Below are positions 18,707 through 28,206 of a DNA stretch of 64,000 bases, piece by piece. Source of the stretch: Prevotellaceae bacterium. GTDB lineage: Bacteria; Bacteroidota; Bacteroidia; Bacteroidales; Bacteroidaceae. Under the pieces are notes generated by a model, which had not been told where the DNA came from, did not search any database, and saw only the letters and a program-made list of their open reading frames with translations. Location of the stretch: contig JAQYPT010000048.1 of NCBI GenBank assembly GCA_028726625.1, positions 137,226 to 201,225 on the forward strand, in the 5' to 3' direction. Made by a program: the position numbers and the translations under genes. Every line of letters begins with the position of its first letter. The stretch's first letter is position 1.

Positions 18707-20008
18707 ATGGAGCAGCTATTGCATTATTGTTGGAAGCATCGTCTGTTTCCATTACGGCAACTCACTACCACCGACAACCAAGCGTTGGAAGTGATAGATG
18801 TGGGGCTGCATAATGCCAATTCGGGTCCTGATTTTCTCAATGCTAAAGTTAAGATAGGCAACACAGTGTGGGTGGGCAATGTGGAAATACATGTCAAGTC
18901 GAGCGACTGGTTTGTGCATCGCCACGAGCAAGATGCGGCTTACAACAATGTGATACTGCATGTTGCGGGTGAAATTGATGGGGAAGTGAAAACCGAGAGC
19001 GGTCGTGTTGTGCCACAATTGCGGCTTTCTGTGCCAGCTTCAGTTGCTCAGCATTACGAACAATTGCAAACCATTGACACCTATCCGCCGTGCTACGAGA
19101 TTATTCCCAACCTGTCCATTTTGACGATTCACACATGGATGTCGGCCTTGCAGACAGAGCGTTTAGAACAAAAAACGCATGACATCGAACGCCGTTTGCA
19201 GCAGTGTGACGACGATTGGGAGGCTGCTCTCTTCATGACGTTGGCCCGCAATTATGGCTTTGGCATCAATGGCGAGGCTTTTGAACAGTGGGCAAAATCG
19301 ATTCCGCTGCATGCTGTAGACCACCATCGTGATGACCTGTTTCAGATAGAAGCGTTTTTTATAGGGCAAGCCGGATTGCTCGAGCGACATCTTATCCCGC
19401 AAAAATATCACAAAACAATGGATGAAGAGGGCTATTTTGAACGTCTGCGAACAGAATATCTCTATCTGCAACGAAAGTTCTCGCTACAACCCATCGATGG
19501 AAAAATGTGGAGATTCTTGCGATTGCGCCCGCAAAATTTCCCCTACATCCGCATCGCACAGTTGGCCAATCTATACCATTCCCGTCGGTTTGGATTGCGT
19601 AATTTGGTGGAAAGTGAGACCCTTGACGACTTAAAAGTAGCGATGAAATCGGCTGTTTCGCCTTATTGGGAAACTCATTATGTATTTGGTTCGGTGAGTA
19701 GTAAGAGCGAAAAACGGCTTTCTGAAGCGTCGCTTAACGTTCTTCTCATCAACACCGCCATCCCATTTTTGTTTGCCTACGGTCGGCATGAAGCGTCTGA
19801 GTTGCTTTGTGAACAAGCCATTCGTTATCTGGAACAGCTCAAACCAGAGCGAAACCACATTGTCACCATGTGGCAACAGTGTGGCCTCGATGTACAAAAT
19901 GCAGGCGACACCCAGGCTTTAATCCAACTCAAAACACAATATTGTGACCGGAAAGAATGCCTTAGATGCCGCATTGGGTATGAATATTTAAAAGGAAGGG
20001 AATATTGA
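18707..20008 (+). CDS. DUF2851 family protein
   Basis: Cytoplasmic protein of 433 aa recognised as the Bacteroidota family DUF2851, with the N-terminal signature DVGLHNANSGPDFLNAKV followed by VGNVEIHVKSSDW. The C-terminus carries four closely spaced cysteines in CDRKECLRCRIGYEYL, suggesting a metal site. No membrane segment or signal peptide. The pattern of acidic residues and VEIH suggests a nuclease-like core, but this is a guess; the function is unknown. It follows metG by 95 nt. Confidence 0.75.
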   Translation: MEQLLHYCWKHRLFPLRQLTTTDNQALEVIDVGLHNANSGPDFLNAKVKIGNTVWVGNVEIHVKSSDWFVHRHEQDAAYNNVILHVAGEIDGEVKTESGRVVPQLRLSVPASVAQHYEQLQTIDTYPPCYEIIPNLSILTIHTWMSALQTERLEQKTHDIERRLQQCDDDWEAALFMTLARNYGFGINGEAFEQWAKSIPLHAVDHHRDDLFQIEAFFIGQAGLLERHLIPQKYHKTMDEEGYFERLRTEYLYLQRKFSLQPIDGKMWRFLRLRPQNFPYIRIAQLANLYHSRRFGLRNLVESETLDDLKVAMKSAVSPYWETHYVFGSVSSKSEKRLSEASLNVLLINTAIPFLFAYGRHEASELLCEQAIRYLEQLKPERNHIVTMWQQCGLDVQNAGDTQALIQLKTQYCDRKECLRCRIGYEYLKGREY

Positions 20009-20044
20009 TTCGCCGTTGGTCAGTGGTCTAAAACGGCTGACAAG

Positions 20045-20108
20045 GCTCAAAAACTCACATTTTTAAGAACTCAAAAACTCACAAACTCAAGAACTCATCA
20101 ACTCAAAA
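20045..20108 (+). repeat. 8-bp tandem repeat ending at a start codon
   Basis: Eight in-phase octamers: GCTCAAAA, ACTCACAT, TTTTAAGA, ACTCAAAA, ACTCACAA, ACTCAAGA, ACTCATCA, ACTCAAAA. The last five share ACTCA and the array ends at 20108, directly before the ATG at 20109. It therefore occupies the whole translation initiation region of the thioesterase gene and holds no Shine-Dalgarno sequence. Confidence 0.9.
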
Positions 20109-20507
20109 ATGAACTATATTTTCGAGACACGAATGGAGGTTCGCGACTATGAATGCGACATAGAAGGCATCGTGAACAACGCCAATTACCTCCATTACAT
20201 CGAGCATACGCGCCATTTGTTCCTCCGTTCGTTAGGCCTTAGCTTTGCAAAGATGCACGAACAGGGAATCGATGCCGTGGTGGCTCGCATGAACTTGCAA
20301 TACAAAACGCCACTCAAGTGCGATGACATATTCATTTCTCGTTTGGCTTTGAAGAAGGAAGGCCTGCGCTACATTTTCCATCAGGACATCTTTCGGGAGC
20401 AGGATGATAAGCTATGTTTTAAGAGTAAGGTTGAGTTGGTGTGCCTCATTCATGGCCGTTTGGGGCATAGTGAGGAGTACGACCGCGCGTTTGCTAAATA
20501 TCTATGA
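20109..20507 (+). CDS. Acyl-CoA thioesterase, hotdog fold (YbgC/FadM type)
   Basis: Protein of 132 aa in the 4-hydroxybenzoyl-CoA thioesterase-like group. The signature region YECDIEGIVNNANYLHYIEH near residues 15-34 has the acidic/Gly/Asn arrangement around the active-site turn, although the catalytic aspartate position (usually in VDxxGHVNN) reads CDIEGIVNN. It hydrolyses acyl-CoA or acyl carrier thioesters in the cytoplasm; the substrate is not predictable. Its start codon directly follows the octamer repeat. Its stop overlaps the dprA start (ATGA), so the two are translationally coupled. Confidence 0.8.
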   Translation: MNYIFETRMEVRDYECDIEGIVNNANYLHYIEHTRHLFLRSLGLSFAKMHEQGIDAVVARMNLQYKTPLKCDDIFISRLALKKEGLRYIFHQDIFREQDDKLCFKSKVELVCLIHGRLGHSEEYDRAFAKYL

Positions 20508-21643
20508 ACATGACAGACCCACAAGAACTCATCAACACTATCGCTTTGACGCGCATCAACCATTTTCATCTCACGGGAATGGTTCAGTTGTATCGTAGGT
20601 TGGGCTCGGCGACAGCCGTGATAGAGCATCGACATAACATCCGTGAGGTGCTGCCCGATGCGTCGCCTAAGTTGGTGTCATCGCTTCAAAACGTAGACCA
20701 ATACTTGCGCAGAGCAGAGGAAGAACTCGAGTGGGACGTGTCAAATGGTGTCATGCCGCTTTGCATGAATGACGAAAACTACCCGCTACGGCTTAGGGAA
20801 TGCGACGATGCACCGTTGATGTTGTTTTACAAAGGGTCGGTCAACCTGAACCAGCGTCGTGTCATCAGCGTTGTGGGAACCCGAAGAAACACCGTCTATG
20901 GAGAAGATTTAATTCGTCGGTTCATGGCAGAACTGCGACAGTTGTGTCCACAAGTACTCGTGGTAAGCGGACTCGCTTATGGCGTTGACATCCTCGCTCA
21001 CCGCCATGCTTTGCAGAATGGATATCCCACTGTGGGTGTTCTGGCTCATGGATTGGATTATCTTTATCCTCCTAGACATCGACAAACAGCCGATGAAATG
21101 GTGCAAAAAGGAGGATTGCTTACGGAGTTTCTCACGCAGACCAATGCGGATAAAGTGAACTTTGTGAGAAGAAATCGTATCGTAGCAGGAGTTTCTGATG
21201 CATGTATCGTTGTAGAAAGTGCTGCCCACGGAGGTGGTTTAATAACCGCCAGTTTGTCTCGAACCTATAACAGAGAGGTGTTTGCCTTCCCCGGTAACGT
21301 GGGTAGTCCCTATAGCGAGGGATGCAACAACTTGATACGAGACAACGTGGCAGGGCTCATCAATCATGCTTATGATTTCGTTAAAAGCATGGGATGGGAA
21401 GATGATGCAAGGCTCAGTCGTGCACATCATGAAGGAATTGAGCGACAGTTATTCCCTGATTTATCGACTGAGGAACAGCAAGTTGTTGCCGTGTTGCAAA
21501 AAAACAACGACTTGCAAATCAACATGCTGAGTGTTCAGGCGGGCATTCCCATTGCTAAACTCTCTGCCATTCTCTTTACTTTAGAAATGAAAGGCGTGTT
21601 GAAAGCCTTACCAGGTGGTATTTACCACTTGCTCATGGGTTGA
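20504..21643 (+). CDS. dprA: DNA-processing protein DprA
   Basis: Protein that loads RecA on incoming single-stranded DNA in transformable bacteria and is widespread elsewhere. The Rossmann-like core has VISVVGTRRNTVYGEDLIRR near residues 118-137, SGLAYGVDILAHRHAL near 156-171 and the C-terminal core motif EVFAFPGNVGSPYSEGCNNL near 258-277. An N-terminal helical domain precedes it, and a C-terminal winged-helix-like domain (about 315-379) follows. At 379 aa it is full length. The ATG overlaps the upstream TGA by one base pair step (ATGA). Presence with comM suggests, but does not prove, DNA uptake. Confidence 0.92.
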   Translation: MNMTDPQELINTIALTRINHFHLTGMVQLYRRLGSATAVIEHRHNIREVLPDASPKLVSSLQNVDQYLRRAEEELEWDVSNGVMPLCMNDENYPLRLRECDDAPLMLFYKGSVNLNQRRVISVVGTRRNTVYGEDLIRRFMAELRQLCPQVLVVSGLAYGVDILAHRHALQNGYPTVGVLAHGLDYLYPPRHRQTADEMVQKGGLLTEFLTQTNADKVNFVRRNRIVAGVSDACIVVESAAHGGGLITASLSRTYNREVFAFPGNVGSPYSEGCNNLIRDNVAGLINHAYDFVKSMGWEDDARLSRAHHEGIERQLFPDLSTEEQQVVAVLQKNNDLQINMLSVQAGIPIAKLSAILFTLEMKGVLKALPGGIYHLLMG

Positions 21644-21745
21644 TAGGAATCTGCTCATAGGTTGCCATTGTTCATGGGAATTCTATGTCATGGCCTTTAG
21701 CCTTGGCAGCTCAAAATAGATGAAATCAGTAACTTTTTCAGGAAA

Positions 21746-22735
21746 ATGAAGATAGGAAACATAGACTTAGGTGTGCAGCCAATCTTGTTAGCTCCGATGG
21801 AAGACGTGACAGACATCGGTTTCAGACAGTTGTGTAAGCGGTTTGGCGTATCCATGGTATATACCGAATTCGTCAGTGCAGAAGCTCTTGTGCGGTCCAT
21901 TCAAGCCAGTTTGAACAAGTTGACCATTAGTGACACCGAACGACCCGTAGGCATACAAATCTACGGAAGGGACGTTGAGTCTATGGTGGAAGCTGCCAAG
22001 ATTGTTGAGCAGGCTCATCCTGACGTGATTGACATCAACTTTGGATGTCCCGTTAAGAAGGTGGCAGGCAAAGGTGCGGGCGCAGGTATGCTGCGTAACA
22101 TACCGCTTTTGTTGGAGATAACCCGAGAAGTGGTCAAAGCTGTGCGTACCCCAGTGACGGTAAAAACACGCTTGGGATGGGATGAAAACAATCTTATTAT
22201 CACCGAATTGGCCGAACAACTGCAAGTTTGTGGTATTCAAGCGCTGACCATCCACGGCCGCACGCGCAGTCAGATGTATACAGGAAACGCTGATTGGACA
22301 CTGATAGGCGAGGTAAAAAACAATCCTCGCATCCACATTCCTATCATTGGCAATGGTGACATTACCACGCCCCAGGAAGCCAAACAGGCTTTCGAACGTT
22401 TTGGCGTAGATGCCATTATGGTTGGTCGGGCAGCGTTTGGGCAGCCTTGGATCTTTAAAGAAATGCGCGACTATCTGGATGGAAAACCTTACGATGCGTC
22501 GCTTGACATCAATAAAAAGATAGACATATTGAAGGAACAGCTGCACATCAATGTGTCACGTATCGATGAATACCGGGGTATCTTGCATACCCGGAGGCAT
22601 TTGGCAGCCAGTCCCATCTTCAAAGGCATCTCTGATTTCCGACAAACCCGCATCGCCATGTTGCGGGCATCTACCGTTGTAGAACTGGAAAACATTTTGG
22701 AAGCGTGCAGAAAACGCTTGGTGCAGGAATTGTAA
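21746..22735 (+). CDS. dusB: tRNA-dihydrouridine synthase, DusB-type
   Basis: FMN-dependent enzyme that reduces uridine to dihydrouridine in tRNA D-loops. TIM-barrel N-terminus with PILLAPMEDVTDIGFRQLC (residues 13-31), catalytic cysteine in DINFGCPVKKVAGKGAG near residue 99, and FMN phosphate-binding segment GNGDITTPQEA and VDAIMVGRAAFGQPW. At 329 aa it has the normal length. It lies 102 nt after dprA; in many Bacteroidota dus follows unrelated genes, so no functional link is implied. Confidence 0.93.
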   Translation: MKIGNIDLGVQPILLAPMEDVTDIGFRQLCKRFGVSMVYTEFVSAEALVRSIQASLNKLTISDTERPVGIQIYGRDVESMVEAAKIVEQAHPDVIDINFGCPVKKVAGKGAGAGMLRNIPLLLEITREVVKAVRTPVTVKTRLGWDENNLIITELAEQLQVCGIQALTIHGRTRSQMYTGNADWTLIGEVKNNPRIHIPIIGNGDITTPQEAKQAFERFGVDAIMVGRAAFGQPWIFKEMRDYLDGKPYDASLDINKKIDILKEQLHINVSRIDEYRGILHTRRHLAASPIFKGISDFRQTRIAMLRASTVVELENILEACRKRLVQEL

Positions 22736-22762
22736 GTTCTTCGTTTTAGAACATCCCCAATA

Positions 22763-22812
22763 CGCTATCTTTGTCCAAATAGATAGCGATAAGATAATAA
22801 TTCTTGATTATC
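22763..22812 (+). other. Two small hairpins after dusB
   Basis: CGCTATCT (22763-22770) pairs with AGATAGCG (22781-22788), and GATAAT (22793-22798) pairs with ATTATC (22807-22812). The first contains TATCTTTG (22767-22774), a match to the -7 promoter element, with TTTT 19 nt upstream. This may be the dusB transcript end or the start of a small RNA. Confidence 0.4.
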
Positions 22813-22917
22813 TATCTACTCATCGTGCCTGTTCTTCTCTTGATATTCTGATCTGTTCTACAAGGCTATAGGGGTTCGTTCCGTCCCCTCATCCTCTTTT
22901 CGTTTTCCTCATTCCAT

Positions 22918-22955
22918 AAATAAAAGCGGCACGACCTCGGTGAGGTTGTGCCGCT
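22918..22955 (-). terminator. Terminator of secDF
   Basis: A 14-bp stem (22925-22938 with 22942-22955, one G:T pair) containing CGGCAC / GTGCCG. Read on the minus strand it is followed by TTTTATTTAT, making it a strong rho-independent terminator for secDF. On the plus strand no T tract follows. Confidence 0.88.
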
Positions 22956-22995
22956 CTTGTTAGTGGTTTATTGCTTTGTTCAGCGTTCCATGTCG

Positions 22996-25900
22996 TTATG
23001 CTACAACGACAGCCTCTTCTTCTTGTTCTTTCTTGATTTTGCGTCCCACTACTATGTAAGCGATTGGTGATGCCAAGAAGATAGAACTGAGCGTACCTAC
23101 GAGGACACCAATAATCATGGCAAAGGCGAAACTGCGAATGCTGTCAGCACCGAGGATGAAGATTGGAACCAACACAATCAATGTAGACACTGAGGTGTTG
23201 ATGGTACGAGCCAACGTCTGGTTGATAGAATCGTTGAACGTCTTCTGTAAATCTTGTTTTGGATGCAGCTTTAAGTTCTCACGGATACGGTCAAACACCA
23301 CCACTGAGTCGTTGATGTCGTAACCGATTACCGTTAGGATAGCACCGATAAACGTTTGGTCAATCTCCAAGGAGAAGCCTATCCATCCGTAACATAACGA
23401 GAACAAGCCGACCACAATCGTCGTGTCTATAATCAATGCTGCAACCGAACCAATGGAGAAACCAATGTTGCGGAATCGCAGTAAGATATATAGGAAGATA
23501 CATATCAGTGCAATCACAACGCTCTTGATGGCGTTATTTGTGATGTCCTTAGCGATAGATGGACCCACTTTAGAAGAACTGATGATTGATCCACCTTCGC
23601 GGATATCAGGGTTCTTGAATGCTTCTATGCTGGATTGCTTCACAAGTCCTGCTTTCTTCAAAGAGGTGTATAGAATCGTTTCTGCCTGATCATCCATCTG
23701 TGGGTCATTGCTTTCCAGATTGTAGTTGGTAGATACGCGGAAAGTTTTCCCATCGGTACCGATGGCAATCACGGTTGTGGTTGCGGGTTTGCCGGCATTC
23801 TTACCTACTGTATTTTGGAATGCATTGTTCAAAGCGTTGCGTACCTCTTCCACATGCGTGTTCTTGTCAACCGTGACAACATAGTTGCGTCCACCCGTAA
23901 AGTCAATGCTCTGGCTCAGACCACGAACAACAAAGCTGCCGATGCAGATGACGATTGCGATGGCGTAAACCGTGCCACTGGTCTTGAACATGCTCATGAA
24001 TTTATAGCGTGTGTTCTGCATCATATTCTCTGATATGCCCGTCCAGAACTTGAGGTTCAGCCATTTGTCTTTGTTCAGCTTGTGCTCATAAACCAAACGT
24101 GTCAAGAACACGGCACTGAAGAACGAACAAGCCAGACCAATCAACCATGTGGTAGCAAATCCCTGAATGGGTCCCGTACCGAATATCAACAGGATAACAC
24201 CCGTGATGGCTGATGTCAAGTTGGAGTCGAAGATGGCGCTGAAGGCATTGCTGTAACCAGCTGCTACCGCCTGTTTCATATTCTTTCCTGCTCGCAGTTC
24301 CTCTTTGATACGTTCATATATCAGCACGTTGGCGTCGACAGCCGTACCCAACGTAAGCACCATACCGGCAATACCCGACATGGTAAGGGCGGCTTGAAAC
24401 GACGTTAGAATACCTAAGGTGAAGAATACGTTTACAATCAAGGCGCAGTTGGCGATCATACCTGGGATGAAATTGTACATCACAATCATGTAAATCATCA
24501 ACAGTACGAAGGCTATCACGAATGAGATGATTCCTTGCTGGATAGACTGTGCACCCAGTGTAGGACCTACCACCTCTTCTTGTACGATGCGTGCAGGTGT
24601 AGGCATACGACCCGATTTCAGTGTGTTGGCCAAGTCTTTGGTGTCTTCAATGGTGAAGCTACCCGTGATAGACGATTGTCCGCCGTCAATTTGTCCGTTG
24701 ATGCGAGGAGAGGTGTACACCAATCCGTCCAATACAATGGCAACAGCTCTACCGATGTTGGCCTTGGTGATGGCCGACCAGCGGCGTGCTCCGTCGGCAT
24801 TCATGGTCATGGAAACCTCTGGTTTACCTGTCAAGTGGTCAAACTGGTCGGATGCGTCAACAATCACATCGCCTTCCAACGGAGCGCGTCCGGTGGTGGT
24901 TGTAATCTTCAAAGCATGCAGTTCGTAATAGTTTTTCACCTGCAATCCATCGGCTGGTTTAGCACTCCAAAGCAGTTTCAAATCAGCAGGAAGAATCTGC
25001 TTGGCCAGGTCTGAGTGGATAATTCTGTTTACTTCTGCGGTGTCACGTACACTGGCATAGCCTACGAGGCTCAGTGCGTTGCGCCCCGTGGTGCTCAAGA
25101 TGGCCAACAATGGGTGCTCTTTCTTGGCGGCAGCAATTTGTTCTTCATTCGAAACTTTTACGTCGCCTTGTTTCTTATCTTTCTTAAGTTGGAACTTAGG
25201 ATCTGCTTTCTTAACGGCTTTCTCTTCACTGGCTTTCTCAACGGCCTTGGTTGCAGCGGTGTCGGCAGCGACTGTGTCGGTCACATGTGTGTCGCCATTG
25301 GCCAGACGAGCGTCCAGTTGTGTCAGGTAAGGAATGATTTCTTCAGCATTGAAAGTCTCCCAGAATTCGAGGTTGGCACTACCTTGCAACAGTTTACGCA
25401 TACGCTCTGGTTCACGAATGCCAGGCATTTCAACCATGATGCGACCTTGTTGTCCCTCCAATTTCTGGATGTTCGGTTGAACGACACCAAATTGGTCGAT
25501 ACGCGTGCGCACGACGTTGAACGAGTTGTCGATGGCCGATTGGGTTTCTTGGCGCAATGCTTTCTCTACCTCGGCGTCGGTGCTTTGTGGGTTCACCTTA
25601 CCTTGCAGTTGCTGCGTGGCAAAGATTTCAGCCAATCTGTGGCCTGGTGCATTCTTCTTGTACGCTTTGATAAAGAGAGAGATAAAATCTTCCTGGCTGG
25701 TTTCTTCCTCTGCTCTTGCCTCTTTCATCGATTTCACGAAGGCGGCATCTGTCTTGTGATCAGCGAGCATTTCTACTACGTCAGGCACCGATATCTCCAG
25801 TATCACGTTCATACCACCTTTCAGGTCGAGGCCCAATCCGATTTGAGTTTCCAGACATCTTTGGTAAGAATAGATGCCCAGATACTTCACAGAGTCTTTG

Positions 25901-26040
25901 TACTCTTGTTGTGCAATCGGATCTTTCAGCTTTGCTGCTTGGCCATCGTAATAGCGAGTGGCTGCTGAAAATGACAAATAGAAGATGCTTGCAAGCGTCA
26001 GTAGGACAGCCGTTACAATTACAATTCCTTTGTTTTGCAT
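22996..26040 (-). CDS. secDF: Fused protein translocase subunits SecD and SecF
   Basis: Inner-membrane export factor that uses the proton gradient to help pull secreted proteins out of the SecYEG channel. A single 1014-aa chain: the SecD half (residues 1 to about 650) has the D1 signature GLGLDLKGGMNVILE near 67-81 and the large periplasmic domain with a Lys- and Ala-rich insertion around 270-310. The SecF half (from about 680) has SIDFTGGRNYVV and GYDINDSVVVFDRIREN. Each half has six membrane segments. The SecD-SecF fusion is usual in Bacteroidota. A promoter lies upstream and a strong terminator downstream, so it is monocistronic. Confidence 0.96.
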   Translation of the reverse strand: MQNKGIVIVTAVLLTLASIFYLSFSAATRYYDGQAAKLKDPIAQQEYKDSVKYLGIYSYQRCLETQIGLGLDLKGGMNVILEISVPDVVEMLADHKTDAAFVKSMKEARAEEETSQEDFISLFIKAYKKNAPGHRLAEIFATQQLQGKVNPQSTDAEVEKALRQETQSAIDNSFNVVRTRIDQFGVVQPNIQKLEGQQGRIMVEMPGIREPERMRKLLQGSANLEFWETFNAEEIIPYLTQLDARLANGDTHVTDTVAADTAATKAVEKASEEKAVKKADPKFQLKKDKKQGDVKVSNEEQIAAAKKEHPLLAILSTTGRNALSLVGYASVRDTAEVNRIIHSDLAKQILPADLKLLWSAKPADGLQVKNYYELHALKITTTTGRAPLEGDVIVDASDQFDHLTGKPEVSMTMNADGARRWSAITKANIGRAVAIVLDGLVYTSPRINGQIDGGQSSITGSFTIEDTKDLANTLKSGRMPTPARIVQEEVVGPTLGAQSIQQGIISFVIAFVLLMIYMIVMYNFIPGMIANCALIVNVFFTLGILTSFQAALTMSGIAGMVLTLGTAVDANVLIYERIKEELRAGKNMKQAVAAGYSNAFSAIFDSNLTSAITGVILLIFGTGPIQGFATTWLIGLACSFFSAVFLTRLVYEHKLNKDKWLNLKFWTGISENMMQNTRYKFMSMFKTSGTVYAIAIVICIGSFVVRGLSQSIDFTGGRNYVVTVDKNTHVEEVRNALNNAFQNTVGKNAGKPATTTVIAIGTDGKTFRVSTNYNLESNDPQMDDQAETILYTSLKKAGLVKQSSIEAFKNPDIREGGSIISSSKVGPSIAKDITNNAIKSVVIALICIFLYILLRFRNIGFSIGSVAALIIDTTIVVGLFSLCYGWIGFSLEIDQTFIGAILTVIGYDINDSVVVFDRIRENLKLHPKQDLQKTFNDSINQTLARTINTSVSTLIVLVPIFILGADSIRSFAFAMIIGVLVGTLSSIFLASPIAYIVVGRKIKKEQEEEAVVVA

Positions 26041-26091
26041 TTTAATTTATTATTATTGATGATTGTTTTTTCACAACTTTTGATAGACGTG

Positions 26092-26099
26092 CAAAGATA
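26092..26099 (-). promoter_or_regulatory. -7 promoter element of secDF
   Basis: TATCTTTG on the minus strand (26099 to 26092), with TTTT in place of TTTG 19 nt upstream (26119-26122). It places the start about 45 nt before the secDF start codon. Confidence 0.6.
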
Positions 26100-26147
26100 C
26101 TATTTTTTTGTTAGTACGAAAAATTTATGGCATTTAAATGCACATTT

Positions 26148-27236
26148 TTAAGCATTTGGAGCCTTTTTCAGCCAGCAATAGACAGGATAGTGGTCGCTTG
26201 CTTTTATTTTGTTGTCTACCTTGCAGTTGTAGGGTGTCCAGTCTTTCGAGCACATCATGTGGTCAATACGCACATAAAATCCACCAAGATGATAGGATAT
26301 GCCAGGCCCATTAGCCGTCTCAACGTAGCAGTCGCGCAGTTGCTTGGCAATGGTACGGCGGGCATACGAATTGGGTCCGTCGTTGAAGTCACCGCAAAGA
26401 ATCACACTTTTGTCCCGATGTGCTGCGATGTATTGGGCAATGGCGTCGGCTTGAGCGGCTCTGATGCTTGACGCCTCTCCCAGTTTTTTAATGAGGGTTT
26501 TGGTGCTTATTTGGGCTGAGTCGCCCTTGATGTTTCCTTTGACAACGCCCTTGAAGTTGGCTTTGTCTTCTGGTGACAGACCAATGGACTCCAGGTGGTT
26601 GTTGATGACAATCACCGTGTCGCCATGAATGTTTAGATAGAAAGCCGTAGAGTGATTGCCTTCAGAGGGATAGTTGATGTCTTCTTGACTGATGATGGGG
26701 TGACGGCTGTAGATATCCATGATGTCTCCTTTGTTCTTGGCGTGCGAACCGGCGTGGTAGGGATATAGTGAATCCATCTGCGCTTTTGCCTTAGCAGCGT
26801 ACTTGCCCCATGCGTCAGACTCCTGAAGGCATACGATGTCTGCGCTTTGCTCTTTGATAAAGTTAAGCACGGGGTTGTTTTCGTGCTCAAATCCATTACC
26901 CCCAAAGAACCAAACATTATAAGAAAGCACCTTGATAGCACCTTCGGGTGTCTGCTTAGGAAGGTTGATGGGGAAGTAAACCCTGATGGGTTGGTAGCAT
27001 GCTAGAAATCCCAACAGGGGAATCCAGACAAGTTTTAGGTGGAAAAAAATCCAGAAAACAAGAAATCCCAGATTGATGCTGATCATCACGGGGAGTAACA
27101 ATCCCATGCTGGATAGTGAAGGGTGGAGGGCCGGGTTGAATCGGTCGGCGTAGCCAACCAGCAACATGGCGATGATGGTGGTGATGTTTGCTCCGGCAAA
27201 GAGCTGGAAAACAAACTTCTTGATAGCTTTTCCCAT
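26148..27236 (-). CDS. Membrane-anchored endonuclease/exonuclease/phosphatase family protein
   Basis: Protein of 362 aa with three hydrophobic membrane segments in the first 90 residues, then an EEP-fold hydrolase domain. Active-site motifs in order: VLSYNVWFFGG near 103, the metal-binding Glu in CLQESDAWG near 137, VINNHLES near 214, CGDFNDGPNSYARRTIAKQ near 291, and DHYPVYCW near the C-terminus. Such proteins hydrolyse phosphodiesters in nucleic acids, lipids or signalling molecules; the substrate cannot be told from sequence. It is 11 nt downstream of rhomboid, so the two form an operon. Confidence 0.82.
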   Translation of the reverse strand: MGKAIKKFVFQLFAGANITTIIAMLLVGYADRFNPALHPSLSSMGLLLPVMISINLGFLVFWIFFHLKLVWIPLLGFLACYQPIRVYFPINLPKQTPEGAIKVLSYNVWFFGGNGFEHENNPVLNFIKEQSADIVCLQESDAWGKYAAKAKAQMDSLYPYHAGSHAKNKGDIMDIYSRHPIISQEDINYPSEGNHSTAFYLNIHGDTVIVINNHLESIGLSPEDKANFKGVVKGNIKGDSAQISTKTLIKKLGEASSIRAAQADAIAQYIAAHRDKSVILCGDFNDGPNSYARRTIAKQLRDCYVETANGPGISYHLGGFYVRIDHMMCSKDWTPYNCKVDNKIKASDHYPVYCWLKKAPNA

Positions 27237-27247
27237 TCCCCTTCTGC

Positions 27248-28162
27248 TTAACGTCGATTGCTGCTGTCAAAAAGTTTTTGTTTCTCTTCTGCCGTCAAAC
27301 TGTCGTAACCGCTCTTGCGAATCTTATCAAGTATCTTGTCTATTTCCTCTTGTTCACGCTGCTTCTGCGCATTATAATCCCAGTCGCTTTGGCGCTCGTT
27401 GTAGGCATCATGCTTCGTGTTGTCAGCCTTCTTGTGTGCGTGTTCTTCCCACTTTTCCCGCAAGTTGTCAAAAAATTGCTGCCCGTCTGACCGCGCAGAG
27501 CCGCCGTACGGATGACGTTTCCAATAGCGAATCATGAAGAATCCAAATGCCATGCCACCGAGATGAGCAAAGTGGGCCACGTTTCCGCCGGTTGTGGTCA
27601 ATGCCATGACCAGTGAAAGACCAGCGTAGAAGATGACGAACCACTTGGCTTTGATGGGGATGGGCAGCGGGAAAATAAAGATTCTCTCTTCTGGGAAAAT
27701 CATACCGAAGGCTAAGAGCAGCGCGTACACGGCTCCCGAAGCTCCCACGGTGGTCCATTTGTTGAGAAAGTCACCCATGGCGATGCGCATTCCGTCAATC
27801 GACACACTGTCGTAAGCGGCAAGCCCTTCGACCATATAAGATCCATATTGTGCCAGCTCTTGGAACAGACCAGCTCCGATACCGCACGAAAGGTAATAGA
27901 ACAAAAACTTCTTTGGCCCCCACACGCGTTCCACCACACAGCCGAACATCCACAAGGCAAACATGTTGAAGAAGATGTGTTCGAAAGTGGCATGCATGAA
28001 CATGTAGGTCACTAATTGGTAAATCCGGAAGTCGGAAGCCAAAAAGAAATGAAGTCCAAGAATATCATTCAGGTCTACCTGTGACCTGAACACATACATG
28101 GCGGCAAAAGCCAATAAATTAATGATAAGCAGGTTCTTGGTAACTGTGGGTATACTGCGCAT
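27248..28162 (-). CDS. Rhomboid family intramembrane serine protease
   Basis: Cleaves transmembrane substrates within the inner membrane. Six membrane segments lie within residues 10-212. The catalytic serine is S142 in VGASGAVYALL and the histidine is H200 in FAHLGGMAFG. H62 and N66 in EHIFFNMF match the oxyanion-side residues of GlpG. After the last membrane segment comes a charged cytoplasmic tail of about 90 residues rich in Asp, Lys and Gln (WDYNAQKQREQEEIDKIL). Its 304-aa length is typical of Bacteroidota rhomboids. TAAATTTG (28206 to 28199, minus strand) is a likely -7 element. Confidence 0.9.
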   Translation of the reverse strand: MRSIPTVTKNLLIINLLAFAAMYVFRSQVDLNDILGLHFFLASDFRIYQLVTYMFMHATFEHIFFNMFALWMFGCVVERVWGPKKFLFYYLSCGIGAGLFQELAQYGSYMVEGLAAYDSVSIDGMRIAMGDFLNKWTTVGASGAVYALLLAFGMIFPEERIFIFPLPIPIKAKWFVIFYAGLSLVMALTTTGGNVAHFAHLGGMAFGFFMIRYWKRHPYGGSARSDGQQFFDNLREKWEEHAHKKADNTKHDAYNERQSDWDYNAQKQREQEEIDKILDKIRKSGYDSLTAEEKQKLFDSSNRR

Positions 28163-28198
28163 AGATAATTCGTTGTATAAAAGTCTTTATAATGTGCG

Positions 28199-28206
28199 CA
28201 AATTTA
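28199..28206 (-). promoter_or_regulatory. -7 promoter element of the rhomboid operon
   Basis: TAAATTTG on the minus strand, about 37 nt upstream of the rhomboid start codon. I see no good TTTG at the expected distance. Confidence 0.5.

Noticed and set aside
22996..26040. SecD-SecF fusion as a novelty
   Set aside because: The fusion is usual in Bacteroidota.
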